A DNA stretch of 64,000 nucleotides, taken from Halodesulfurarchaeum sp. HSR-GB. GTDB lineage: Archaea > Halobacteriota > Halobacteria > Halobacteriales > Halobacteriaceae. The number at the start of each line of letters is the position of its first letter. Within the stretch, counting starts at the first letter, position 1. The stretch covers positions 106,343 through 170,342 of the forward strand of contig NZ_JAVKGN010000002.1 of the NCBI RefSeq assembly GCF_031432215.1, given 5' to 3'. Both the position numbers and the translations under genes were made by a program. Under the pieces are notes generated by a model. That model saw only the letters and a program-made list of their open reading frames with translations, was not told the DNA's origin and did no database searches. Below, piece after piece: positions 15,600 to 23,811 of this stretch.

Positions 15600-17836
15600 G
15601 CAAACTCGACATCAGTAATCTCGAATCGTGCGCCGCCATCGGCTCCTTCCGTCACATGGAGGTTCCAGTCGTGTGCATCAACGATTTGTTTTACAATACT
15701 TAATCCGAAGCCAGTGCCGTCTTCGGTCGTCGAGTAACCGGTTTCGAATATGTCCTCCCATGCTTCCGGAGGGATACCAGGGCCATCATCTTCGACGTAG
15801 AAACCTTCCGCCAACGCTCCGACTGTCACAGTAACGTCCTCGCCACCGTGATCTATCGCGTTTCGAATCAAGTTTTCGAAGACCTGTTCCAAGCGGCTTT
15901 CATCAGCCTGCACGGTTCGCTCAATATCGGCGACCAGCGTGTTGCCAGCCGTCTCGACGTTTGCCCAGCAGCCTTCCACCACTGAATCAAGGTCAACTGG
16001 GTTAGTGTCAGCGATAACTTCTCCCTCGCGGGCCAGTGTGAGGAGATCCTCAATCAACATCGCCATCCGGTCGTGGGCACGTTCGATGGCGTCGAGGTGT
16101 TCGCTGTCACAGTCCTCAGCAGCGAGATCCAGGCGGCCGCTAGCGACGTTAAGCGGATTCCGAAGGTCATGGGAAACAATATTGGCGAATTTTTCTAGTT
16201 GCCGCTCGCGATTTTTCTGCTCGGTGACGTCGGTGGCGATACCACAGGTGGCGTATACGGAGCCATTTTCAAACAGCGGGACGATGCGGGTGAGGAAGTG
16301 TATCGGGCCGTCGTCCGTCTCGACGGTTTCTTCGATCTCGACCGGTTCCTCCGTTTCATAGACTCGTTGATCATTTTCTTGAAATTTTCCAGCCACTTCT
16401 GCCGGAAGCAAATCTGCGAACCGCTTCCCGGCGACCTTGACATCGTCAGGAATGTCGAACAGGTCTCGATGGTATTGATTCATATACATATACTCGCCAT
16501 CTTCATTTCGAATCCACATCGCCCCCTCAACGCTGTCGATGACATTCTGTATCTGTTCCGTGCGATTCTGCAGTTCCTGCTCTCGTTCCTTTCGCTCACC
16601 GATATCCGTAGTCGTCACGAAGACACGTGAGTAATCATCGTTCGCGGATTCGGGAACATAGACATTGAGAAGTTCATCTCGTCGATCGCCTTGCAATGTC
16701 TTGGACACCGTTTCTGCGCGAAACCGTGTCTCACCGTTGGCTATAGCGGCGAATTCCGCGGCGATGATCTCGTATGCAGTCTCGGTTAATGTTTCCTCAA
16801 AATTCGCCATCAGTTCTTCTTTCGAGTTGGCCGCAAAGTAATCTACAGCTGTTTGATTCACACCAATAATTTCAGCGGTTCTCAACAAATCTTTGAGTAT
16901 AGATGGATTCTCCCGAAGGTATTGCTCGACTGAATCGGTTTCTGCGCTTAGCTCGTCTAAACGTTGCTTCGTAGTCGACAAATCTTCTTCCCAGATCACC
17001 AGCGGATTTTCTTCAAATAATGACTCGTATCGTTCTTTGAGTTTCTTTAGTTCCTTTTCCTGTTCCTTTCGCTCGGTAATATCCTGAATCGTTCCCCGTA
17101 TTCTAACGATCTCGCCATTCATATATTGCGGTTCGCCACGAGTCCGGACCCACCTTTTAGCTCTAACTTCGTCAACCACTCGCAACTCTAAATCGTAACC
17201 CTTCCCCTCCTCTATTGCTTTTTGGAACGCAGTACGGATAGTTGGCCGATCTTCTGGGTGATAATATTCGAATGATTTCGCCGCACTCATGTTCTCCTCT
17301 GGAGAGAGACCATGGATTTTCAGCACTTCCTCAGAATTATAGAATGTCTCGGTCTCGATATCGTACTCCCAGGCACCAACTGTGGCGATATCCTGGGCCT
17401 TTCTGAACAGGTCGTTCTGGCGTTCAATGTGCTGAGTTGCCCGGTACCTTTCGACAGCGTTCACCACACGGTTTGCCAGGATGCCGTACTGTTCAGTCCC
17501 ACTCTCTTTTTGGAGGTAATCAGTCACGCCTGAACTGATCGCGTCACTGGCAACCTCTTCGGAACCCTTCCCTGTATAGAGAATAAACGGGAGATCTGGC
17601 CGATCTTCGCGAACGGTTTCGAGAAACTCAATCCCACTCTGGCCAGGCATATCATAGTCAGAAATAATGCAGTCAACGTCCGTGTCAGAGAGTGATTCGA
17701 GACCAGCGCTGGCACTGGTCGCGGTCTGGACAGAAATCCGGTCGTCTTCTCGTTCCAAAAAGTCGGCCACAAGCTCAGTCAAATTCAGCTCATCATCGAC
17801 ATGAAGAACGTGGATTTTCTCAGTCGTGGTGCTCAT
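15590..17836 (-). CDS. Hybrid sensor histidine kinase (receiver, three PAS, HisKA, HATPase)
   Basis: 748 residues from the ATG at 17836 (MSTTTEKIHVLHVDDELNLT); a start at 17851 would add five residues. Order: receiver domain (about 8-125, phospho-acceptor Asp in CIISDYDMPG, Lys in YLQKES); PAS near 150-265 (VGAWEYDIETETFYNS); PAS near 275-430; PAS near 440-545; HisKA with IVSHDLRNPLN (His near 555); and HATPase with NLIRNAIDHGG, VEDDGPGIP and GTGFGLSIVK. There is no membrane segment, so it is a cytosolic sensor, as is common in haloarchaea. No separate regulator is adjacent. A decayed copy of its 3' end lies just upstream at 17991-18200. Confidence 0.92.
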   Translation of the reverse strand: MSTTTEKIHVLHVDDELNLTELVADFLEREDDRISVQTATSASAGLESLSDTDVDCIISDYDMPGQSGIEFLETVREDRPDLPFILYTGKGSEEVASDAISSGVTDYLQKESGTEQYGILANRVVNAVERYRATQHIERQNDLFRKAQDIATVGAWEYDIETETFYNSEEVLKIHGLSPEENMSAAKSFEYYHPEDRPTIRTAFQKAIEEGKGYDLELRVVDEVRAKRWVRTRGEPQYMNGEIVRIRGTIQDITERKEQEKELKKLKERYESLFEENPLVIWEEDLSTTKQRLDELSAETDSVEQYLRENPSILKDLLRTAEIIGVNQTAVDYFAANSKEELMANFEETLTETAYEIIAAEFAAIANGETRFRAETVSKTLQGDRRDELLNVYVPESANDDYSRVFVTTTDIGERKEREQELQNRTEQIQNVIDSVEGAMWIRNEDGEYMYMNQYHRDLFDIPDDVKVAGKRFADLLPAEVAGKFQENDQRVYETEEPVEIEETVETDDGPIHFLTRIVPLFENGSVYATCGIATDVTEQKNRERQLEKFANIVSHDLRNPLNVASGRLDLAAEDCDSEHLDAIERAHDRMAMLIEDLLTLAREGEVIADTNPVDLDSVVEGCWANVETAGNTLVADIERTVQADESRLEQVFENLIRNAIDHGGEDVTVTVGALAEGFYVEDDGPGIPPEAWEDIFETGYSTTEDGTGFGLSIVKQIVDAHDWNLHVTEGADGGARFEITDVEFAAE

Positions 17837-17906
17837 CAACCCCCCTCTCATATTTATTTGTTACGAGACCGAGTCTTAAACAGTGCCGGTCTTGAGTGGT
17901 TTCTTT

Positions 17907-17933
17907 TGCTGAATTCGCGCCGTCTATTCACCA
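17907..17933. repeat. 27-bp palindromic element, copy 6
   Basis: The left arm and core TGCTGAATTCGCGCC are intact, with CTATTCACCA at the right. It lies upstream of the histidine kinase start. Confidence 0.65.
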
Positions 17934-17973
17934 CTAATCGATTGTACCTATTCAGATAGTAACGAAAACGGAC

Positions 17974-18000
17974 TGCAAAATAGAGACCCTCTATTCAGCA
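17974..18000. repeat. 27-bp palindromic element, copy 7
   Basis: TGCAAAATAGAGACCCTCTA then TTCAGCA. It overlaps the stop codon of the decayed kinase copy exactly as copy 5 overlaps the intact gene. Confidence 0.5.
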
Positions 18001-18200
18001 GTGAACTCAACGCCAGTAATCTCGAAGCGTGCCTCACTCTCGGAACCTTCGGTAAGACGAATATCCCAATCGTGGGCTTCCATGATCTGTTTTCGATGGA
18101 TAATCCGAGTCCGGTCCCTTCTTCGCTTCCTGAAAATCCAGATTCCCATACGTCCTCGCTCTCTTTCAGGGGGATTGCAGGGCCGTAATCTTCCACGCAA
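17991..18200 (-). pseudogene. Decayed duplicate of a histidine kinase C-terminus
   Basis: Two minus-strand frames together give VEDYGPAIPLKESEDVWESG, SGSEEGTGLGLSIE, then after a frameshift IMEAHDWDIRLTEGSESEAR and FEITGVEFTAE. This parallels the last about 65 residues of the kinase at 15590-17836 (EDDGPGIP, GTGFGLSIV, ITDVEFAAE). The rest of the gene is absent. Similarity continues past the stop codon into the downstream sequence. Confidence 0.8.
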
Positions 18201-18448
18201 ACCCACCAGGCAATAAACTAACCCTGTATGAACCCGGTTGTCTCAAAAAGAGAAGAGGCTAACTATTTCAGCACTTCCTCTGTTCGGATGGGAGGGGTCT
18301 CTTTATCCTGATGGAGCAATGGGTACATTCAGTCTTTCTACCAATTACCTTCGTTGAGAAGTGACAGCCATCAAAAAGAATACAGGGTCATGTATAGTTA
18401 CAGCAATAATTCAAACTAAGTCAAAATGATATAGTAGAAACGGCCCAA

Positions 18449-18907
18449 TTATTCTATTTCGACTTCCGAAGTTAATATCACCTGGTCATCAAGGACAATC
18501 CGGACCGTGTAATCCCCCAGTGGACCAGTGTTCGAGAACCAATTCCCATCACTTTGTTTTAATTCTTCGTTATTGATTGGGACAGTTTGTCCCGCGGAAA
18601 TAGAACTGGTAGTATAGTTATACTCATTGGTTCCGTCTAAAATGACCTCAGCCCCTGACGGGATATCATCGCCTCCGTTGTGGGAGATGACAATCACGTT
18701 AGTAGCCGTATCACTTGTTGGATCCTCAGCGGGAGCATCACTGACCTCTAAACTAGCCTGCGGTGCCTGTTCAATATCCCCACCAATTCCAAGCACGAAG
18801 GAGCCGATCACGGCGGCCAAAATGACAGTAATTGCAACCATCAGTATGACCCCTATGACAGGCGATACGCCCCGATCATCGAGTTGTTGTTTTATGGATT
18901 CGATCAT
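18449..18907 (-). CDS. Archaeal type IV pilin
   Basis: 152 residues. A short basic leader (MIESIKQQLDDRG) precedes the class III signal sequence VSPVIGVILMVAITVILAAV, which is cut by the prepilin peptidase and then forms the pilus core helix. The remainder is a Ser/Thr/Asn-rich beta domain (VIVISHNGGDDIPSGAEVIL). Haloarchaeal pilins of this DUF1628/PilA kind mediate surface adhesion. It follows a second pilin gene by 2 bp. 110 bp covering the hydrophobic helix are identical in the two genes. Confidence 0.9.
   Translation of the reverse strand: MIESIKQQLDDRGVSPVIGVILMVAITVILAAVIGSFVLGIGGDIEQAPQASLEVSDAPAEDPTSDTATNVIVISHNGGDDIPSGAEVILDGTNEYNYTTSSISAGQTVPINNEELKQSDGNWFSNTGPLGDYTVRIVLDDQVILTSEVEIE
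18750..18859. repeat. 110-bp identical block shared by the two pilin genes (copy A)
   Basis: 18750-18859 is identical base for base to 19130-19239 (offset 380). It encodes the pilin helix and the motif DIEQAPQASL. Sequences on both sides differ at many positions. Confidence 0.85.
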
Positions 18908-18909
18908 TG

Positions 18910-19284
18910 TTAGACCTCCAGTTCGGCGATTATTTTATCAGACGGATTATGAACTATTTTTAACGGGTCATCTACAGGAGTAGTTAAATCCCAAGAACCG
19001 CCAGGATCTAAACTTTCACCCGAGTGGCTAGTGACGAAAATGGCATCCGCATTTTTAATGTTATCATAAGCAATGGAATCTCCCCCCTGATGCACGAGTT
19101 CAAGACCTGAATCGGTGCTATCAATAGTCAAACTAGCCTGCGGTGCCTGTTCAATATCCCCACCAATTCCAAGCACGAAGGAGCCGATCACGGCGGCCAA
19201 AATGACAGTAATTGCAACCATCAGTATGACCCCTATGACTGGTGATACACCTCGTTCGCTTTGTAGTGAATCTGGAAGTTTCAT
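18910..19284 (-). CDS. Archaeal type IV pilin
   Basis: 124 residues from the ATG at 19284 (MKLPDSLQSERGVSPVIGVI). A start at 19323 is possible but would give an unusually long leader. The hydrophobic helix is identical in protein and DNA to the neighbouring pilin; the head domain (LELVHQGGDSIAYDNIKNAD) is different and shorter. It is first in a two-gene unit whose products are likely exported and assembled by the archaeal pilus machinery, which is not in the window. Confidence 0.88.
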   Translation of the reverse strand: MKLPDSLQSERGVSPVIGVILMVAITVILAAVIGSFVLGIGGDIEQAPQASLTIDSTDSGLELVHQGGDSIAYDNIKNADAIFVTSHSGESLDPGGSWDLTTPVDDPLKIVHNPSDKIIAELEV

Positions 19285-19410
19285 GTTTTGTGTTTCGACG
19301 GACTTTGTGTGGACGACTTCCATCCCACTTTGACCTTAACGATTATTAACGGATGCAGAGTTATAAATGTACGTCAGACGTACGGGAACATCCAACATGG
19401 CATGTAATAT

Positions 19411-20247
19411 ATGAATTTGAAAAACCCTGTTCAACTTGCGACCCCGAAGGAATTCGCCCGTACCTATGAAGCCCATGAAAGACCATGGACGGTAGTAAAG
19501 CAATACAATAGGCATCTTGAACTCACCGCAGCAAACCCGAACCTGGGGAGTACGGCTATTGCCCGAAAATTAGCTGACGAGTTTGACTATCAGTGCCCTC
19601 GGGGCCGAGTCCGCACATGGATGGAGGGTGGAGCGCCTGATGCAGTCCATGGGATTCAGGCAGCGGATTCCAGAGGCTGGCTTTCGCTCACCTATGACTC
19701 ACCCGTTTTTGAACAGGGACTCAACAATTTGGTGGCGTGGATACTAAGTGGCGGTTCTATAGCAAGAAATTTCGAACCACATTTTGCCGTCGGCCGAGCA
19801 GAAGACGCTGATCTGCTTTCCGATTTCTTCTCCGAGATAAGTAATGAATATCAGATATCGGACCGACCAATGAAAAGAGCTGATGAGGCTGTGCCCTCTG
19901 AGAACGGTGCCGTTTTAGGCCGTGTCCTACACATATTGGGAGTACCCACAGGTGAGAAAGCACAGCAAACCCTATCTCTACCATCTTATCTTCATCAAGC
20001 ACCGAAACCTATTATTAAAAAATTTGCGGGTGTGTATATTAACAACAGAGGAACTAAAGGCCGTTCTCAAAATATTTTGAAAATGCGCGAAAAGCGTAAT
20101 GATGAGTATTTAGATGAATTGATTATGTTATTTCGTTCTGTTTTGAACTCCAAATCGATAACCCGATCGGGGAAAAATATAATTTTCTCAAATGAAGCCA
20201 AATCAATAGTCGAAACTCAACTACCTTATACAAAATCCGATTTGTGA
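19411..20247 (+). CDS. HTH protein with LAGLIDADG-like domain
   Basis: 278 residues. An HTH segment (NPNLGSTAIARKLADEFDYQ, then RVRTWMEGG) is followed by LNNLVAWILSGGSIARNFEP. This and the later PSYLHQAPKPIIKKFAGVYI look like the two halves of a LAGLIDADG endonuclease-type fold (compare L-x-G-x-L-x-G-D-G-S). The acidic catalytic positions read Ser-Gly-Gly and Ala-Gly-Val-Tyr, so nuclease activity is doubtful and a DNA-binding regulator is more likely. It is divergent from the pilin genes, with 126 bp between the starts. Confidence 0.6.
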   Translation: MNLKNPVQLATPKEFARTYEAHERPWTVVKQYNRHLELTAANPNLGSTAIARKLADEFDYQCPRGRVRTWMEGGAPDAVHGIQAADSRGWLSLTYDSPVFEQGLNNLVAWILSGGSIARNFEPHFAVGRAEDADLLSDFFSEISNEYQISDRPMKRADEAVPSENGAVLGRVLHILGVPTGEKAQQTLSLPSYLHQAPKPIIKKFAGVYINNRGTKGRSQNILKMREKRNDEYLDELIMLFRSVLNSKSITRSGKNIIFSNEAKSIVETQLPYTKSDL

Positions 20248-20349
20248 AATTGGTATTCTCGGCTTGATGGTTTCGGAAATTGTATTGCAACCGTAATTTG
20301 GGAACGTGCGATGATATACCTCGATTTTCGAAATGGTTTTGGTGGGCCT

Positions 20350-21318
20350 TGTTTAGACGATCAAATTCGAGCAGACTAGAGGCTGTACTACTGTTATCAG
20401 GATTCTAGTAGCTCCGGAGAAATACCAAATTTACTAGGAAGTGAAGCGAGACGGCTTTGGTGTGCTAACAAAGACCGCTCGCTTCACAAAGAAGGTAGTA
20501 TCGCTTGCACAAAAATCCGTCGTTGGTCAGCCAGATCCAGCTTATCGACCGGGAAAATATGGCTACGCTGACTGGGTAATTCTCGCCATTCAGGGCTTGA
20601 AGGAGTATCTAGGCCATCAATACAGGAAACTGATGGATGTTCTCAGGGAGATGCCGAGAATAACGAATATGCTCGGTTTAACGCCTGAAACCGTTCCCCA
20701 TTTTTCAACAGTTTGTACTAGAAAACAAGACATTCCGATGAAACGCTGGAGAGCGATTCTCGATTATTCAATCAAGCCGTACGATCTTGGAGAGGTCCAG
20801 GCTATCGACGCAACGGGTGTTGATCGGATCCAAGCTAGTCAACATTACGCGAAACGAACCGATTACACATTTGAAGCAGTCAAAACTTCCGTACTTATCG
20901 ATTGCAAGACAAGTGCAATCCTAGATATACATTGTTCAATGAAACAACCGCACGATACGCAGGTTGGTTTACAAGTTCTTGTGCGGAATTTGGACGATCT
21001 GAGTGCTGTCGCAGCTGATAAAGGATATGACTGGGATGTTTTACGGACGAGGCTTCGAGCAGAAGGTATCAAACCGCTAATTCCGACACGAGTGAAAGAT
21101 CTGATGGGATATGCACAAAATCTGTTGATTGAGGATCGCGAGTATCATCTTCGTTCAAACGCTGAATCGGTGTTTTTCGGTTTACGTCGTCGGTACGGTG
21201 ATACGTTGTGGTCGAGAACTTGGTTCGGCCAATTCCGCGAACTTGTCATGAAATGTGCGGTCCGAAACATCGAACGTACCATTGAGGGTTCTAACCGGTG
21301 AAATCAGTCGTCTAAACA
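20350..21318 (+). mobile_element. Complete IS5-like insertion sequence with TIRs and TSD
   Basis: 969 bp. Perfect 11-bp terminal inverted repeats TGTTTAGACGA (20350-20360) and TCGTCTAAACA (21308-21318) are flanked by a direct duplication CCT at 20347-20349 and 21319-21321. It encloses one DDE transposase gene, so it may still be active. Confidence 0.85.
20441..21301 (+). CDS. IS5-family DDE transposase
   Basis: 286 residues, start GTG at 20441. DDE signature: first Asp in VQAIDATGVDRI, second in AVAADKGYDWD, Glu probably in RSNAESVFFGLRRRYG with the basic residues typical of IS5 (Y-x-x-R-x-x-E-like spacing). It fills most of the 969-bp element and ends 17 bp before the right end. Confidence 0.88.
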   Translation: MKRDGFGVLTKTARFTKKVVSLAQKSVVGQPDPAYRPGKYGYADWVILAIQGLKEYLGHQYRKLMDVLREMPRITNMLGLTPETVPHFSTVCTRKQDIPMKRWRAILDYSIKPYDLGEVQAIDATGVDRIQASQHYAKRTDYTFEAVKTSVLIDCKTSAILDIHCSMKQPHDTQVGLQVLVRNLDDLSAVAADKGYDWDVLRTRLRAEGIKPLIPTRVKDLMGYAQNLLIEDREYHLRSNAESVFFGLRRRYGDTLWSRTWFGQFRELVMKCAVRNIERTIEGSNR

Positions 21319-21321
21319 CCT

Positions 21322-21519
21322 ATGAAAGGCTGCTATTTCGACAGACCAACCCATTGAGGTTAATTCTTCGGGTGGAGCGAAAATCACTGGGTCATCAATA
21401 CGGGAAGTCAACAGAATGCGGTGGATTCTGCTACTTGAGAAGCCGACAGGCGGAGGGATATCTTTGCCGGAGCTGTTGCTCACGAAACGCCTTCCATCGG
21501 GTTCTTTGAGACGGTCACC
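21322..21519. other. Spacer between IS5-like element and IS110
   Basis: No gene supported. It probably includes the right end of the IS110 element. Confidence 0.4.
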
Positions 21520-22527
21520 TCAGGCGGTCACGCCAGGTGGGTCGTACACCTCCTTTCGGTCGAGCATGTGGTATATCGAAACGAGTAGTTTACGAGCAGT
21601 AGCGACAATCGCGACCTGATGGTTCTTCTTCCGCTTCAAGCGGGCATAGAATCGACCAAGATACGGATCATTCACCTGATTCACTGCGACATTTGCACAC
21701 TGGACGAGGATCCAGCGCAGTGGCTTGCTCCCTTCCTTCGAAATCCCGCCTTCGGTTCGACTGTCTCCTGATTCCCTCACAACCGGATCTAACCCTGCAT
21801 AGCTCACGAGTTCGGCCGACCGGTCGAAACGATCAATCTCACCAATTTCTCCCACGATCAAGACTGATGAGTAGAAACTCACACCTGGAATCGTCATCAA
21901 GCGTTGTGTCTCTTCGAGCGAGACAGCGGTCTCTTCGATGATCGACTCTAACTCCTTGATCTGTTCGGAGAGTGTTTCGATCACTGCCAAGAACGAATCC
22001 AGAAGTGTTCGGCCAACCGGCGAGAGATCAAGATTGTCAGATTGGAGTTTTTCTCGCCCTTTGACACTGAAAGGGTCCCAGTCGTACTTGATACCGTATT
22101 TGTCGAGAAGTGAGTGGACTTCGTTCTTGAAGTCGGTCCGTTTCTCGACAAGCCGTTTACGGCCACGAGCGAGCGAACGGAGTTCACGAATATCCTTTGG
22201 CGGGACGTAGCTTTCTGCCACCATTCCGGCTCGGCAGAGTTGGGCGAGAAGTTTCGCGTCCAGCCGGTCGTTTTTCACCTCGGCAGTCCCAATCGCCTTC
22301 GTTTGGCGGGGATCAGCTACGTGAACATCCAACTGCTCGCTGAGTGTGTCGTAGATTGAGTAGTAATTACCCGTGGCTTCAAAGGCTGCTTTCGACCCGG
22401 CGTAGGCCTCGGCTAAGTCGTCGAACTGGTCGTTTTCAAGCCGCTGTTCCGCGACTAACTCGCCGCTCTCATCCAAGACAGCGATCTGCGAGTCACGTTT
22501 ATGGACATCGATACCCAGGTAGTACAT
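21520..22527 (-). CDS. IS110-family transposase (bridge-RNA-guided recombinase)
   Basis: 335 residues from ATG 22527 (MYYLGIDVHKRDSQIAVLDE); an open frame extends 13 codons further, but YLGIDVHK is the normal family start. The DEDD acids are in LGIDVHK, FEATGNYYS and NDRLDAKLLAQL. The C-terminal domain has MTIPGVSFYSSVLIVGEIGE, VSYAGLDPVVRESG and the Ser region GGISKEGSKPLRW. IS110 recombinases use a bridge RNA to pair donor and target. The likely RNA locus is upstream (22530-22745). Confidence 0.92.
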   Translation of the reverse strand: MYYLGIDVHKRDSQIAVLDESGELVAEQRLENDQFDDLAEAYAGSKAAFEATGNYYSIYDTLSEQLDVHVADPRQTKAIGTAEVKNDRLDAKLLAQLCRAGMVAESYVPPKDIRELRSLARGRKRLVEKRTDFKNEVHSLLDKYGIKYDWDPFSVKGREKLQSDNLDLSPVGRTLLDSFLAVIETLSEQIKELESIIEETAVSLEETQRLMTIPGVSFYSSVLIVGEIGEIDRFDRSAELVSYAGLDPVVRESGDSRTEGGISKEGSKPLRWILVQCANVAVNQVNDPYLGRFYARLKRKKNHQVAIVATARKLLVSIYHMLDRKEVYDPPGVTA

Positions 22528-22529
22528 GG

Positions 22530-22745
22530 CTGCCTCTGGAGTGGAAGTGCGTGGAGGGAGCCACACCTATTCGGGCTGAGCGACCGGGTCCTTCCAGGGG
22601 ACGGTCGCTTTCCCACGATGGAGCTTCCTTGGCACCACGGCCAATCAAGGCCACGCGCTGTAGTGCGCCGTTTAGACATCGGCCTTTGCCACCCCGTTCG
22701 TTCCTCCACGCGCCGGGGATTTGCAGTCTTTCATTCCATCAAGGC
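22530..22745 (-). ncRNA. Candidate IS110 bridge RNA region
   Basis: For the IS110 group the bridge RNA is made from the end upstream of the recombinase gene. Here that interval is non-coding and GC-rich. It contains a hairpin AGCGACCG (22579-22586), a 15-nt loop and CGGTCGCT (22602-22609). Loop sequences that would pair with donor and target were not resolved. Confidence 0.4.
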
Positions 22746-22750
22746 CGTTT

Positions 22751-22777
22751 TGGTGAATTCGCGCCTTCTATTCAGCA
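22751..22777. repeat. 27-bp palindromic element, copy 8
   Basis: TGGTGAATTCGCGCCTTCTA then TTCAGCA: intact right arm and core, one mismatch in the left arm. It sits right at the outer edge of the IS110 element. Confidence 0.75.
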
Positions 22778-22870
22778 CGAGACATCTATCAACTACTGAG
22801 GATTTCAACAAAGCTTCTGAATCTTCTTTTCCAGTGACGAATATTTTTTGTAACACCTACTCAATCAGAG

Positions 22871-23144
22871 ATGTATGTAAGACCTGACAGGGTTTCAGCG
22901 GGACCTACTGTACACGATATCGGGATTAGATATGCCACGAGGCCTCGAGATCAAGGATGAATTAGAGAAAGTCTACGAAGGTGAGATCCATCACGGACGA
23001 CTCTATCCCAACCTTGACACACTCGTTACAAAGGGGCTCGTCGACAAAGGGACGATCGACAAACGGACGAACTCTTACGAATTAACCCGGCGAGGACGTC
23101 GAGAAATCGAAGCCAGACGGGAATGGGAAAACGAATATCTCTGA
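22871..23144 (+). pseudogene. PadR-family regulator with a broken start
   Basis: The coding frame (DLTGFQRDLLYTISGLDMPR, KDELEKVYEGEIHHGRLYPN, DTLVTKGLVDKGTIDKRTNS) is a PadR-like winged helix. Known relatives begin, from memory, MYDLTGFQRDLLY. Here ATGTAT at 22871 is followed by an extra GTAA that shifts the frame and puts a stop just before GACCTG. Translation from the internal ATG at 22932 would give 70 residues lacking the first helix. It may be inactive. Confidence 0.65.
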
Positions 23145-23200
23145 AACCCCACTTAGTCGATATATTCATATATTAAGATAGCCAATAATTGACACAGGAA

Positions 23201-23740
23201 ATGGAATACACGGTCAACGGGACGCCTGTAACACCTGTTCGTCGACGTAACACACTCAAGTCCCGGATCCGTGAGAACGTCATTCCCAATATTCCAGCTG
23301 ACAACTGGCAAGAAACCTCAGATCCGCTTCCTTTCCAGCGCGACACCTCGATCCAAACGATCGTTGCGAATCTTTTCGAGTTTACAACGGGGAGCTCCAG
23401 GACGAACGCAGTCTACGTCCTCGAGTGCATCCATACGAAAAACCATCAACAGACGGCAGCCGTCGATCTCGGCAAGCCCAAAAAGCAATGGCGTGGGAAA
23501 GTCGACGGCGCCGACAGACTCCTCTACGTCGGTGTCACGGCGAACTTGCTTCGACGTATGGATCAGCACTTCAACGACGCTCGAGGCGAAGCAGCGCACT
23601 TCACAACCGTTTTCCCTCCGATCAGGATCCTCGACGTCGAATGGTATTCCTCCTACCATCGTGCCGAAAAGGCAGAGATCCTCACGGCCAAACTCCTTCG
23701 CGAGGAATTCCCGAAGGATTTCATAGCTCAACCAGGATGA
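23201..23740 (+). CDS. GIY-YIG-type nuclease
   Basis: 179 residues from ATG 23201 (MEYTVNGTPVTPVRRRN). A GIY-YIG domain covers about 70-175: AVYVLECIH, then RLLYVGVTANLLRRMDQHFN (the YIG-like strand, Arg and His), and HRAEKAEILTAKLLREEF with the metal-binding Glu. Stand-alone haloarchaeal GIY-YIG proteins of this kind are of unknown target; the family includes repair and restriction nucleases. It is first in the defence-rich stretch. Confidence 0.75.
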   Translation: MEYTVNGTPVTPVRRRNTLKSRIRENVIPNIPADNWQETSDPLPFQRDTSIQTIVANLFEFTTGSSRTNAVYVLECIHTKNHQQTAAVDLGKPKKQWRGKVDGADRLLYVGVTANLLRRMDQHFNDARGEAAHFTTVFPPIRILDVEWYSSYHRAEKAEILTAKLLREEFPKDFIAQPG

Positions 23741-23811
23741 CATCAGTTTTCGAATTTCGATGCCGCCCTAAGAGCCCATTCTGTCTGAAACCTGCCTAAA
23801 TTGTGATGCAA

